DNA from: an uncultured Paracoccaceae bacterium
Lineage (GTDB): Bacteria; Pseudomonadota; Alphaproteobacteria; Rhodobacterales; Rhodobacteraceae
NCBI GenBank assembly: GCA_947501555.1
Contig: CANMWG010000003.1
Span: 186,001 to 250,000, forward strand
Direction: 5' to 3'
DNA length: 64,000 nt
Every line of letters begins with the position of its first letter. Within the stretch, counting starts at the first letter, position 1. Below are positions 42,890 through 52,559 of the stretch, in pieces. The notes beneath the pieces are model-generated. The model worked only from the letters and a program-made list of their open reading frames with translations. It ran no database searches and was not told where the DNA came from. Made by a program: the position numbers and the translations under genes.

Positions 42890-44176
42890 CTAAGCCGCGC
42901 TCGCACCCCGAGACCGGTTTCCGCCCCGTTTACGCCCCTGACCTGGCTTGCCACCGCCCGGCTTACCGCCAGCCCGTTGGCGATTGCCGCCGCCACCGCG
43001 CCGTCCGTTACCACCGCCATTGGGTCGCTTTTTCTGACCGGGCTGGATGTCCCATGGCCGCCCAGAAGCAACCGGGATTTTCTCTTTCATCGTCTTTTCG
43101 ATATCGAGCAGCTCAATCATCTCATCTGGCGCGACCAAGGCCACAGCCGCCCCATCAGCCCCTGCCCGTGCGGTTCGTCCGATCCGATGCACATAGTTAT
43201 CGGCCACATTGGGCAAATCGTAGTTATAGACGTGGCGCACATCGGGGATATCGATCCCGCGTGCCGCCACATCGGTCGCCACAAGCACACGCACCTTGCC
43301 AGCCTTAAAGGCCGTCAGCGCCCGGTCGCGCTGTCCTTGCGACTTGTTCCCGTGGATTGAGGCAGCAGCGAAGCCCTTTTTCTCGAGCACCTTGTACAGC
43401 TTTTCGCATCCGTGTTTGGTCCGCCCAAAGACAAGCGCCAGCTCGTCCCGGTGCTTGTCGAGCAGTTCCACCAAAAGGTCCGTCTTTGCCGCTTGGGCCA
43501 CAAAATGCACAGATTGGTTGATCCGTTTGACCGCTTGTCCCGGTGGGTTCACCTGCACCTTCACGGCATCCGTCAGATATGTGTCTGCCAATTCTGCCAT
43601 CAATTTCGGCATCGTTGCTGAAAACATCATTGTCTGGCGATCTTTTGCCAGCAAAGGTGCGATCCGGCGCAATGCGTGGATAAAGCCCATGTCGAGCATC
43701 TGATCGGCTTCATCCAGTACCAGATAGATGGTCTCATCCAAACGCACCGCACGCCGATCGAGCAGGTCGATCAGCCGGCCTGGTGTGGCCACCAACAGGT
43801 CAACGCCCCCTGCGAGCCGTTTGGTTTGCCCCACAATCCCTGCTCCACCAACCACAAGTGCTACTTTGAGGTGGCTGCCTTTGGTATAAGCAGTCAAGTT
43901 GTCAGCGATCTGTTTGGCCAGCTCGCGTGTGGGTGCAAGGATCAACCCGCGCACTGTCTTTGGTTTGGGGTTGGACCCGGCCGTCAGCAAAGCGTTGATC
44001 ATCGGCAGACCGAAGGCTGCGGTCTTACCTGTGCCAGTTTGGGCCAGCCCCATCACATCCCGGCCGTTCATAGCATGCGGGATTGCTTGGGTTTGGATTG
44101 GGGTGGGATCGGTGATCCCTTGTTCTTTGAGTATTTTTACCAGTCGGGGCGCAAGGCCCAGCATGTCAAAATCCAT
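42890..44176 (-). CDS. DEAD-box RNA helicase (RhlE-like)
   Basis: The ATG at 44176 gives 428 residues; the upstream extension is unlike the family. Motifs: Q-motif GITDPTPIQTQAIP, AQTGTGKTAAF (I), PTRELAKQI (Ia), DEAD as VLDEADQML (II), FSATMPKL (III), and HRIGRTARAG (VI). The C-terminal tail from about 375 is rich in Gly, Arg and Lys, typical of RhlE-type proteins that act in ribosome assembly and mRNA decay. A 425-base upstream region may contain a regulated leader. Confidence 0.93.
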   Translation of the reverse strand: MDFDMLGLAPRLVKILKEQGITDPTPIQTQAIPHAMNGRDVMGLAQTGTGKTAAFGLPMINALLTAGSNPKPKTVRGLILAPTRELAKQIADNLTAYTKGSHLKVALVVGGAGIVGQTKRLAGGVDLLVATPGRLIDLLDRRAVRLDETIYLVLDEADQMLDMGFIHALRRIAPLLAKDRQTMMFSATMPKLMAELADTYLTDAVKVQVNPPGQAVKRINQSVHFVAQAAKTDLLVELLDKHRDELALVFGRTKHGCEKLYKVLEKKGFAAASIHGNKSQGQRDRALTAFKAGKVRVLVATDVAARGIDIPDVRHVYNYDLPNVADNYVHRIGRTARAGADGAAVALVAPDEMIELLDIEKTMKEKIPVASGRPWDIQPGQKKRPNGGGNGRRGGGGNRQRAGGKPGGGKPGQGRKRGGNRSRGASAA

Positions 44177-44601
44177 TGATGTATATCCTGTTTTTGCAGG
44201 CCAGCGGCCCGCGCATATCGTTTGGCCCACGCGAAAACGTGAACCTAAGCAAGGTTGCGCCAATATGCTGACAGCCAAGACCGCATTGTCCGGGCGCCGA
44301 TTTGGCGCGGGACCCCCTGCGTGATGTGGGAACCTGAAATGTAAACGACGCCTGGCGATCGGGCTAAGGCCCGCACCCTGCTCACGCGGCAGTCTGCGTC
44401 GGTTGCGTGGCACATGAGCGTTACTGCGCAATAAGTCAAGGGTGGTGACCAATTTTCGCGGCGCTGCACAACCCCTGTTTGCAAAACCCCATCCGCGCCA
44501 GAGTTGTCCACAGGAAAATTCAGAACGGCGCTATGCTGCGCTTTCGCTTACTCAAACCACATCATATAGTAGCAGTTAGACAGATCGCTTGGGGAATTTA
44601 C
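44177..44601. other. Divergent regulatory region between helicase and mipZ
   Basis: No gene is supported. It contains TTGTCCACA at 44504-44512, close to a DnaA box, and a TATAGT at 44565-44570 that could be the mipZ -10 (with a weak TTTCGC 17 bases upstream). The left half would be the helicase leader; helicase genes of this class often have long leaders, but I saw no known motif. Confidence 0.45.
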
Positions 44602-45411
44602 GTGGCGCATATTATCGTTGTAGGCAATGAAAAAGGCGGCGCCGGCAAGTCGACCGTGTCAATGCATGTGGCCACCGCCCTTGCACGCATGGGACATAAG
44701 GTCGGCACGCTTGATCTGGATTTACGCCAGAAAACGTTGGCCCGCTATATCGATAATCGCACGCATTTTCTGGGTCAAAAGCGGCTTAATCTGCCCTCGC
44801 CCAGCTATCAGGATCTGCCTGATATCGATCAAGGCAGCCTGAAACCGGGTGAAAATGCATATGATCACCGCCTGTCCATGGCTGTGGCAGAGATGGAGAG
44901 CTATTGCGACTTCATTTTGATCGATTGCCCCGGGTCCCATACCCGTCTGAGCCAAGTGGCGCATTCCTTAGCCGACACACTGATCACCCCGCTGAACGAT
45001 AGCTTCATTGATTTTGATTTGTTGGCCCATGTGGACAGCGACGGCGATGAGATTACTGGCCCATCGGTTTATTCGGAAATGGTCTGGAACGCCCGCCAAT
45101 TGCGCGCGCAGGCAGGCCTGAAGCCCATCGACTGGGTTGTCGTGCGCAACCGAATGGGGGCGCAGGCTATGGTGAACAAGGAAAAGATGCAGCGCGCCAT
45201 CGCCAAGCTAGCCAAACGCATCGGGTTTCGGACCGCCCCGGGGTTCAACGAGCGTGTGATCTTCCGCGAGCTGTTCCCCCGCGGTCTGACCCTGCTTGAT
45301 CTGCGCGACATCGGGGTGAAGGGAATGAATATCTCAAACGTCGCTGCCCGTCAGGAGCTGCGCGAACTGATCAAAGCTCTCGAGTTGCCGGGGGTCACAC
45401 CCGACTTTTAG
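44602..45411 (+). CDS. mipZ: Division-site positioning ATPase MipZ
   Basis: The GTG at 44602, with GGGGA 7 bases upstream, starts a 269-residue ParA/MinD-type ATPase. It begins AHIIVVGNEKGGAGKSTVSM (deviant Walker A, residues 9-17), then LDLDLRQKTLARYI and DFILIDCPGSHT. PLNDSFIDFDLL, VVRNRMGAQ and IFRELFPRGLTLLDL are characteristic of MipZ. It binds ParB and forms a gradient that keeps FtsZ at midcell in alphaproteobacteria. It is not beside parAB here, as is usual. Its stop overlaps that of the AAA ATPase. Confidence 0.93.
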   Translation: MAHIIVVGNEKGGAGKSTVSMHVATALARMGHKVGTLDLDLRQKTLARYIDNRTHFLGQKRLNLPSPSYQDLPDIDQGSLKPGENAYDHRLSMAVAEMESYCDFILIDCPGSHTRLSQVAHSLADTLITPLNDSFIDFDLLAHVDSDGDEITGPSVYSEMVWNARQLRAQAGLKPIDWVVVRNRMGAQAMVNKEKMQRAIAKLAKRIGFRTAPGFNERVIFRELFPRGLTLLDLRDIGVKGMNISNVAARQELRELIKALELPGVTPDF

Positions 45412-46763
45412 AGCGTTACCAATTCATCGGCCCCAAGTGCACCGGCCGTAAAGCTGCCCGACCCCAGCATCTCTTGGAAGGCCAAGGTCATGTCCATCTC
45501 AGCGATGGCGTCCGCATCCCGAAGGATCGCAAATTGCGCCATACGCCGTGCAAGTTCGCGTATGAACGCGGCTGAGGCCTTGTCCGTGCGCCGCACACAC
45601 TCTGCGATAACGCTTTGCGGAATATCCATATCGCCGCGATACAGATCCAACAGTCGCGCCCGACAGTCTGCGTCCGGTTTTGGTATTTCAATGGCCTGAT
45701 CGATGCGGCCTGGCCGATCACGCACGGCCTCTTCCATGGTTTCGGGCCGGTTGGTCGTCAGGATAAACATCACCTCGGCGTCGTCGGTTAGACCGTCCAT
45801 ATGGTTTAGCAGGCTATTGAGCAGCATTTGCGAACAATCATCCGTCCGCATTTCACGCGCGCGCGCCAGTAAATCCGCGTCTTCGATCACAACGACCGAA
45901 GGCTGCAAAGCCCGCGCTATTGCCATGACTTGGTCGAATGCCGCAACCTGTTCGGCGGTCACGATCAGGCTGGTATGCCCTTCAAGCTGCGAAATAAGAT
46001 AGCGGATAAAATGGGTCTTGCCGGTGCCCGGAGGGCCGTAAAGAAGCAACCCACGCTTTGTCGAAAACCCCTTTTCGCGCAATGTCGCCCGGGCTTTCAC
46101 AAATCCAAAAACTGTCCGCTCCAACGCATCCAATGTTGATTTAGGCAAGATGACCTGGTCCAGCGTCGTTTGATCAAACCGGTGGACCTTCAACGCGCCC
46201 AACCCACCGTGGAATGTGCGCCCGGTCTCAAATGACAACGCTTTCCCCCGGTAAATTGAGTCCGTGATCAGCATCTTTGCAAGGGTTGCTAGAAGGGTTT
46301 GCGCCTTGGCACGGCCCCCCGCTGGCGCGGAAGCAATCATCTCAATGCGCACGCCGGGGTTTTGTTCATATTTGGCCACTTGGCTGATCAACAAGGCAGC
46401 GGGCCCGCCGTCCACGTGGAAAAACCAGACCCCGCAGATGATACACCGCCCCGAGTCCTGCGTGCCGATATCAATATCCATATATTCAGCGGCCGTGATA
46501 ATCGGCGGCTCGCGCCGTTCGGTCATAATGCCCGAGAAGCTGATGGTCTGAAATCTACCAGCGCCACCGATCCCGGCAAATTCAGCCTCGCCCCCATCGG
46601 ACTGCAGCATTTTTTCGATTGCGGGTTCAAGATCGGGACGGACGGTTGTTGGGAAAATCTTTTCAACCGTCACCAGATCAGCAAGCTCGAACCCGGCAAA
46701 GTGCGTCAAAATACGCTCTGAAGCGAGCATAAAACCCTTTTTTGGCGGGGCTTCTTTATTCAT
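45408..46763 (-). CDS. AAA family ATPase (BCS1/CDC48-like single AAA module)
   Basis: This 451-residue protein has an N-terminal domain of about 200 residues (ILTHFAGFELADLVTV, then CIICGVWFFHVDGGP, resembling a substrate-binding region) and one AAA module. Walker A is GPPGTGKT at 243-250 and Walker B VVIEDADLL at 291-299; the sensor and arginine finger regions read TTNRPETMEEAVRDRPGRID. It should be a hexameric remodeller or unfoldase of unknown substrate. It converges on mipZ, with a 4-base overlap. Confidence 0.87.
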   Translation of the reverse strand: MNKEAPPKKGFMLASERILTHFAGFELADLVTVEKIFPTTVRPDLEPAIEKMLQSDGGEAEFAGIGGAGRFQTISFSGIMTERREPPIITAAEYMDIDIGTQDSGRCIICGVWFFHVDGGPAALLISQVAKYEQNPGVRIEMIASAPAGGRAKAQTLLATLAKMLITDSIYRGKALSFETGRTFHGGLGALKVHRFDQTTLDQVILPKSTLDALERTVFGFVKARATLREKGFSTKRGLLLYGPPGTGKTHFIRYLISQLEGHTSLIVTAEQVAAFDQVMAIARALQPSVVVIEDADLLARAREMRTDDCSQMLLNSLLNHMDGLTDDAEVMFILTTNRPETMEEAVRDRPGRIDQAIEIPKPDADCRARLLDLYRGDMDIPQSVIAECVRRTDKASAAFIRELARRMAQFAILRDADAIAEMDMTLAFQEMLGSGSFTAGALGADELVTL

Positions 46764-46988
46764 GTCAGTGCATCCTTTTGATAACTGCCAGCAAACCCAA
46801 ACAGGATAGGAAATGCAACCGCGAGGATAGGTAAAACGGTATTATGTAGGCCAATGCTACCTGACGGCAGCCTTGCCCCGCAGAGCGCTGGGGCAAAGTA
46901 ACGCCCTATTTCGCAAAACTGTGTTCAATACTACCTTTCGTAAATGGAAACCGCCCCATAATGTGACCGGAAACCGGAGGAATGAGTT

Positions 46989-48614
46989 TTGGGTGATTTG
47001 ATTTCGTTACAGCGCTACGCCACCTTTGTGATCGTCGCGATCATGACGGCGGTGTGTTTGATCGTAGGATTCTGGGCCCCATGGGTCTTTGTGTTCTTTG
47101 TGATTTTTGCCGCACTCACCGCCTTGGGCCTGCGTGATATCACGCAAACCCGCTCTGCGGTGCTCCGCAATTATCCAATCCTTGGCAACATTCGCTTCTT
47201 CTTTGAAAAAATCCGCCCCGAGATCAGGCAGTATCTGATTGAGAGCGACCAAGAGGAACAGCCCTTTAGCCGCGAACAACGCTCGCTTGTCTATCAACGC
47301 GCGAAGGGAGCAGAGGACAAGCGCCCCTTTGGCAGTCATGAAAAGGTCTATGAAGCCGGCTATTCTTGGTTGACCCATTCCGTCCAGCCAACCCATTTCG
47401 AAGACACCGACTTTCGCGTGCCCGTGGGTGGCCCAAACTGCACGAAACCTTATAGAGCCTCGCTTTATAATATCTCGGCCATGAGCTTTGGATCATTGTC
47501 TGCCAATGCCATTTCCGCCCTCAACAAAGGGGCCAAGATGGGCGGCTTTGCCCATGACACCGGCGAAGGCGGCATCAGCCGTTATCACCGCGAAGGTGGC
47601 GGTGATCTGATCTATGAGATCGGCTCGGGCTATTTTGGCTGCCGCAATGATGATGGCACCTTCAATCCTGAAAAATTTGCAAAGCAGGCTGGTGACGATC
47701 AGGTCAAGATGATTGAGGTCAAGCTGAGCCAAGGCGCAAAGCCCGGCCATGGCGGCATGCTGCCCGCCGCCAAGATCACCCCCGAAATTGCCGAGGCCCG
47801 CGATATCCCGATGGGTGTCGATTGTGTCTCGCCCGCCGCCCATAGCGCGTTTTCAAACCCGTTGGAGCTGATGCAGTTTTTGGGTCAATTGCGTGAACTC
47901 TCGGGGGGCAAACCTGTTGGGTTCAAGCTGTGCATCGGTCACCGGCGTGAGTTTATGTGCATGGTCAAAGCCATGCTTGAGACGGGTATCATCCCAGATT
48001 TCATCGTAGTTGATGGCACCGAAGGCGGCACGGGTGCGGCCCCTCTCGAGTTCGCGAACCACGTGGGCATGCCCATGGTTGAAGGCCTGGCCTTCGTACA
48101 CAACACCCTGCGGGGCGCAGGCATACGGGACCAGGTTAAGATCGGGGCGGCCGGCAAGATCGTCAGCGCTTTTGACATCGCACGTGCCCTGTCGTTGGGC
48201 GCCGATTGGTGCAACTCGGCCCGTGGCTATATGTTTGCCATTGGATGCATTCAGGCCCAGGCCTGCCACACGAACCATTGCCCTGTGGGCGTGACCACCC
48301 AAGATCCGCTCCGCCAAAAGGCCTTGGATGTGGGCGACAAAAGCAAACGCGTCGCCCGGTTCCACAGCAACACGCTGAAAGCTTTGGGTGAGATGGCCGG
48401 GGCGGCCGGGTTGGATAACCCATGTGGTTTCCTGCCCTATCATTTCATGACCCGTGCGGGTGATGGCCAGATGACTGAGGCGGCAGACGTCTATAGCTAT
48501 CTGCGTGAAGGTTTTCTGCTGGATAATGGTGATGATGCACCTGTTTACCGCGAACGCTGGGCCCGCGCGACAGCGCATAGTTTCGCCCCACCCGAGGCAC
48601 AGCCCACCGCATAA
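46989..48614 (+). CDS. FMN-binding glutamate synthase family protein, membrane anchored
   Basis: The start is TTG at 46989 with GGAGG 8 bases upstream. The 541-residue protein has two N-terminal membrane helices (residues 8-50), then a glutamate synthase alpha-domain-like barrel: YNISAMSFGSLSANAISALN, HDTGEGGISRYH, GQGAKPGHGGMLP-like SQGAKPGHGGMLPAAKITPE, VDGTEGGTGAAPLEF, and CHTNHCPVGVTTQDP (iron-sulfur cysteines). The amidotransferase domain is absent. Such standalone enzymes have unclear substrates; some are linked to glutamate or methylated-amine metabolism. Confidence 0.88.
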   Translation: MGDLISLQRYATFVIVAIMTAVCLIVGFWAPWVFVFFVIFAALTALGLRDITQTRSAVLRNYPILGNIRFFFEKIRPEIRQYLIESDQEEQPFSREQRSLVYQRAKGAEDKRPFGSHEKVYEAGYSWLTHSVQPTHFEDTDFRVPVGGPNCTKPYRASLYNISAMSFGSLSANAISALNKGAKMGGFAHDTGEGGISRYHREGGGDLIYEIGSGYFGCRNDDGTFNPEKFAKQAGDDQVKMIEVKLSQGAKPGHGGMLPAAKITPEIAEARDIPMGVDCVSPAAHSAFSNPLELMQFLGQLRELSGGKPVGFKLCIGHRREFMCMVKAMLETGIIPDFIVVDGTEGGTGAAPLEFANHVGMPMVEGLAFVHNTLRGAGIRDQVKIGAAGKIVSAFDIARALSLGADWCNSARGYMFAIGCIQAQACHTNHCPVGVTTQDPLRQKALDVGDKSKRVARFHSNTLKALGEMAGAAGLDNPCGFLPYHFMTRAGDGQMTEAADVYSYLREGFLLDNGDDAPVYRERWARATAHSFAPPEAQPTA

Positions 48615-48784
48615 GCGCACCCGTTGTCCCGGGGCGGTCTGCTGACAATGATCGCCCAAAAACGGCATAATGCTGTCTTGCTCGGTGCGCAGCCTGTGAT
48701 TTTGACACCGCCCCTTTCGCGCGCTTTAGTTGTTCAGTCGCGCGCATCTGATGGATCTATCTGGCTCTGATGTGCAAATTTTGC

Positions 48785-48910
48785 AGTTATATTCGTAGGG
48801 CGTGAGACCATTCAGCCTCTTCAAGAGCCTTGCGAAGTTGTAGGCACCTAGCAACTGTATTGAATAAAAGAACCAGACCTTTGCAGCAAATGTTGCAAAG
48901 GTTTTTTATA
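48785..48910 (+). ncRNA. Candidate small RNA ending in a strong terminator
   Basis: Two hairpins in order, AGTTGTAG/CTAgCAACT (48836-48843 with 48848-48856) and the terminator stem, lie in an intergenic region with no coding frame. A third small hairpin (CTCTT/AAGAG near 48816-48826) precedes them. The start is a guess. It would be an unannotated small RNA; no known family was recognised. Confidence 0.4.
48878..48908 (+). terminator. Orphan rho-independent terminator
   Basis: Perfect 8-bp stem CCTTTGCA (48878-48885) and TGCAAAGG (48894-48901) followed by six T residues. It lies 265 bases after the nearest upstream gene, so a small transcript of its own is possible. Confidence 0.85.
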
Positions 48911-49156
48911 TTAAAAATTTTCGATTTATTTTCGAACCACAAACAACTATCGTTTATGCATGGCCAAGTATTTTTCTGGCAACCCATACATTAACCCAGG
49001 AAAACGCGCGAATTAAGAAACCCATTGATCGCGCTAAATCCATTAAATTCAAAGGTAAAAGTTGACTGCAATTAATCAATTTTTGACGCCGGTGCCTTCT
49101 AAACTTTCGAAATAAGCGAGCCAAAGAAACGGAATTACTATCGGACGGACGACCTG
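48911..49156. other. AT-rich region upstream of the GGDEF-EAL gene
   Basis: Together with the candidate small RNA, this fills the 540-base gap between the glutamate-synthase-like and GGDEF-EAL genes. It is notably AT-rich, with a TTGACT at 49062-49067 but no good -10 at the right distance. No gene is supported. Confidence 0.4.
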
Positions 49157-51481
49157 ATGAGAAATGCATTGCCGAACGAGAAGGCGCCTTTAGCCGCAGA
49201 GAACCATATCCTTGGACGGATACGCGATTTTAATACGTCCTTGGATCGTTTGATGCGGCTTTATACGGAAGGTTCTGTCAACAGCACCGATTTTGCGCGC
49301 ATTGTCACCAGAGAAGCCGGCGATCAGCTGCGCGTGGCACGGGTCAGCGCGTGGTCCTTGTGCAAAGACCGCGCAGCGATTGAATGCGTCGCTCTGTATC
49401 TTGCCCAGACAAATGAACATCAATCGGGGGCGATGCTCACGGCGAAGGATTTTCCTGCATATTTTCAGGCTGTTCTGTCTGAAAGGGTGATAGCGGCGAA
49501 TGATGCGCGTTGCGACCCGCGCACGGCCGAGTTTAGCGAGGTTTACCTCAAGCCAAACGATATCATCTCGATGCTGGATGCCCAAATCAGATCCGCTGCC
49601 GGTCCGCGCGGTGTCATTTGTATCGAGACTGTCGATTTGTACCGGGAATGGTCCCCCGATGAGATGGCATATGCTGCATCAGTGGCCGAATTGCTGGGGT
49701 TCTTTATGGACCGCGAAGACCGGGAAGTTGTGCATGCCAGACTAGAAGAAATGAACGAACGTTTTGATCTTGCAATGACGGCGGCGGTCGATGGCATTTG
49801 GGACTATGATCTTGTCAACGAGCATATCTATTACTCAGATCAGAATTTCACACTCTTGGGTGAAACATATGATGTCGCCCCAAACAGTTTAGCATGGTGG
49901 AAAGAGCGCGTGCATCCTGAGAACATTTCGGGCGTTCTGGATGCACTCGACGAACATCTCGCGCGTGATCTGCCATTCAACGAAACATACCGCATACGCC
50001 ACTGTGATGGATCATGGCGTTGGTGGCGGTCGCGGGGACGGCTGATGCGAAACGAGGCAGGCCGTGCTGTTCGCGTTGTAGGCACCAATTCCGATGTCAC
50101 CGATTTGATTGCAATGCAGACCGAACTGGAGCGGCGGAACCGTCAATTGCTGCAGGCCAAGCGCAAGGTCGAAGACAGTGCCCTACATGACGCCCTGACC
50201 GAATTGCCCAACCGACGGTATCTGGACCGTGTTTGCGAAGACTTCTTGGACGGCTCGTTGGGAGAACGGCCCTACATCACGGTCCTGCACATCGACTTGG
50301 ACCACTTCAAGGACGTAAATGACCAATTTGGCCATGCCATCGGCGATGCCATGCTGGTCCGTGTTGCAAAATATCTCAATACGTTGAAAGGCGACAACGA
50401 GTTTGTTGCCCGTATTGGCGGTGATGAGTTCATTGCCATTCTCGCTGACACCCCTGAGGCGACACGCGCAGCTGCCTTCAGCACCGAGCTGAACAAATTG
50501 CTGGATGTGCCAATGGTGGTTGAAGGGTTGGCGTTCACAACGTCAGCCAGCATCGGGATTGCTGGCTGCTCAAACAAAAAAATTGATATCTGGAGCGTGC
50601 TTCGTGATGCTGACCTTGCCCTTTATGAGGCGAAGCGATCGGGAAAACGCACCTATGAGGTTTTCCATCCGAACCTGCGGGCATCCGCTGAATATAACCG
50701 CCGCACCAAAGAGGAATTGAGCCAAGCGCTTGATGAGGGAGACCAAATCGTTCCCTATTTTCAGGCGCAATTTGATGCAAATTCTCTTGAACTTGTCGGG
50801 TTCGAAGTGCTCGCACGATGGAACCACCCCGAGCGGGGGTTGCTCGGACCAGATAAATTTTTGGCATTTGCAGAAGAGCTGGGATGTGTTGCGGAACTTG
50901 ACCGGCAGGTCTTGGAAAGCGCGGTCGACTGTGTCCGGAACTGGCGAAATGACGGATTCTTTACGCCGCGCCTCTCATTAAATGTCTCAAGCCAACGCCT
51001 TGTCGACCCGCAGCTGATCAAATGCGTTGAAGATTTGGGCGACGACATTGATTTTTTGTCGTTCGAGCTCTTGGAAACCACATTCCTGGACTACACGAAT
51101 GCAGACGTTGTACAGGCGTTGGACAAGCTTCAGCGGCTTGGTGTCGACTTTGAAATTGACGACTTCGGCAGCGGCTATGCGTCTATCCTTGGCTTGGTGA
51201 ATGTCCGACCAACCCGATTGAAGATAGACCGTTCGTTGACCCGCAACGTGGAAACAGATTTTGCCATGACAAGCCTCGTCCAATCAATTGTGGACATTGC
51301 GCGCGCCTTGAAAATCGAAGTTGTCGCCGAAGGTGTCGAAAGCGCGGAACAGGGTGAAGCGCTTGCAGAAATTGGCTGCGACATTCTGCAAGGGTTCCAT
51401 TTGGCAAAACCCGTTTCATCTGACGACATTGTCGACCGCTATGTGCAAAACGCGTCGTTTTCCCAACGTGTTGCGGGATAG
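49157..51481 (+). CDS. GAF-PAS-GGDEF-EAL protein (c-di-GMP turnover)
   Basis: This 774-residue protein has, in order, a GAF-like sensor domain (about 20-190), a PAS domain (200-320, GIWDYDLVNEHIYYS and WRWWRSRGRLMRNEAG), GGDEF (340-495, IGGDEF intact near 420) and EAL (515-765). The EAL catalytic set is complete: EVLARW, LNVSSQRL, FELLETTFL, DDFGSGYAS, KIDRS, VAEGVES and QGFHLAKP. The inhibitory RxxD I-site before GGDEF is replaced (GDNE), so product inhibition is unlikely. No membrane segment is seen, so the sensor input is cytoplasmic. Confidence 0.92.
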   Translation: MRNALPNEKAPLAAENHILGRIRDFNTSLDRLMRLYTEGSVNSTDFARIVTREAGDQLRVARVSAWSLCKDRAAIECVALYLAQTNEHQSGAMLTAKDFPAYFQAVLSERVIAANDARCDPRTAEFSEVYLKPNDIISMLDAQIRSAAGPRGVICIETVDLYREWSPDEMAYAASVAELLGFFMDREDREVVHARLEEMNERFDLAMTAAVDGIWDYDLVNEHIYYSDQNFTLLGETYDVAPNSLAWWKERVHPENISGVLDALDEHLARDLPFNETYRIRHCDGSWRWWRSRGRLMRNEAGRAVRVVGTNSDVTDLIAMQTELERRNRQLLQAKRKVEDSALHDALTELPNRRYLDRVCEDFLDGSLGERPYITVLHIDLDHFKDVNDQFGHAIGDAMLVRVAKYLNTLKGDNEFVARIGGDEFIAILADTPEATRAAAFSTELNKLLDVPMVVEGLAFTTSASIGIAGCSNKKIDIWSVLRDADLALYEAKRSGKRTYEVFHPNLRASAEYNRRTKEELSQALDEGDQIVPYFQAQFDANSLELVGFEVLARWNHPERGLLGPDKFLAFAEELGCVAELDRQVLESAVDCVRNWRNDGFFTPRLSLNVSSQRLVDPQLIKCVEDLGDDIDFLSFELLETTFLDYTNADVVQALDKLQRLGVDFEIDDFGSGYASILGLVNVRPTRLKIDRSLTRNVETDFAMTSLVQSIVDIARALKIEVVAEGVESAEQGEALAEIGCDILQGFHLAKPVSSDDIVDRYVQNASFSQRVAG

Positions 51482-51518
51482 TACCTTCAGACACACAGCA
51501 GTAGGTCGCCAGACAAAA

Positions 51519-52478
51519 TCAACGCGGCGGCGTCCTGCCCGCAATACGCATCCGCAAGCTGACTCGGGGCGTTGTCCCAGTTTCAGACCGCGACCTTGTC
51601 CGCAAAACGGGTGTATTTTCAGAGGCATCGCTACGGCTTTCGCGCAACACGATATAAAGACCACTGGCGATAATCACCCCTGCGCCAATCATCGTAGGTT
51701 GATCAATCGACTCTTCAAAAAACAACAGACCAAAGCCGGTGGCCCAGATAATTTGACTGTATTGCATCGGTGCAATGATCGCTGCCTCACCATCGCTATA
51801 GGCCTTGATCAGCAGCCGGTTCGCGATCCAGGCAAAGGTCGCGATGATCCCCAACATCCCCAGATGCACAATAGGCATCGGCTGATAGACGAAGGGTAAA
51901 GCGCAGGCCATGACCACAAAATTGACCACCATCGGATAAAGCAGAATGACCACGGGACGCTCATCCGCGCCAATCTTGCGCACAACGATTGACGCCACAG
52001 CCCCGCCAATCGCCGAGGCCATCGCGGCCAGATGGCCAAGGTTCAGTTCGGTCGAACCGGGCCGCAGCACAATCAACACGCCCGCCAGCCCGACCAATAC
52101 GGCCAGCCATCTACGTAAGCGAACCGTCTCACCCAATACGGGGATCGCCAGAATAGTAATCAGCAGAGGCGAGGCAAACAGGATCGCATAGGTCTGCGCC
52201 AGTGGCAGCACCGAAAACGCATAGAACGCACAGACCCCCGTCACCACCGCGGCCGCCGTGCGAAGCGCCATCCACCACGGGTGAACTGGCATCAATGTGC
52301 CCGGTTTCGCGTCTCGCATCAGCATGACCGTTGCCAGCGGAAAGCTGAGCAACACGCTAAAGAACACGATCTGGAAGGGCGAATAGATCCCGCCCAAGAC
52401 CTTCACAACCACATCATGGGTGGCAAAAACGGCGAAGGCGATCAACGCAAACAACGCGCCTTTTGCATTTGCGGACAT
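51519..52478 (-). CDS. EamA/DMT family transporter
   Basis: This 319-residue protein has ten hydrophobic segments in two EamA halves (AKGALFALIAFAVFATHDVV at the start; LGHLAAMASAIGGAVASIVV in the second half). The C-terminal tail from about 285 is polar and Arg/Thr-rich. The substrate is unknown. It stands alone between a signalling gene and a VOC gene. Confidence 0.86.
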   Translation of the reverse strand: MSANAKGALFALIAFAVFATHDVVVKVLGGIYSPFQIVFFSVLLSFPLATVMLMRDAKPGTLMPVHPWWMALRTAAAVVTGVCAFYAFSVLPLAQTYAILFASPLLITILAIPVLGETVRLRRWLAVLVGLAGVLIVLRPGSTELNLGHLAAMASAIGGAVASIVVRKIGADERPVVILLYPMVVNFVVMACALPFVYQPMPIVHLGMLGIIATFAWIANRLLIKAYSDGEAAIIAPMQYSQIIWATGFGLLFFEESIDQPTMIGAGVIIASGLYIVLRESRSDASENTPVLRTRSRSETGTTPRVSLRMRIAGRTPPR

Positions 52479-52559
52479 TAGGTTGCTTCCTTTTCAGCGG
52501 TCACGCCCAGTGATGGACGATACCACCCTGCTGTCAACCTTAGGACGCGTAAACCAACA

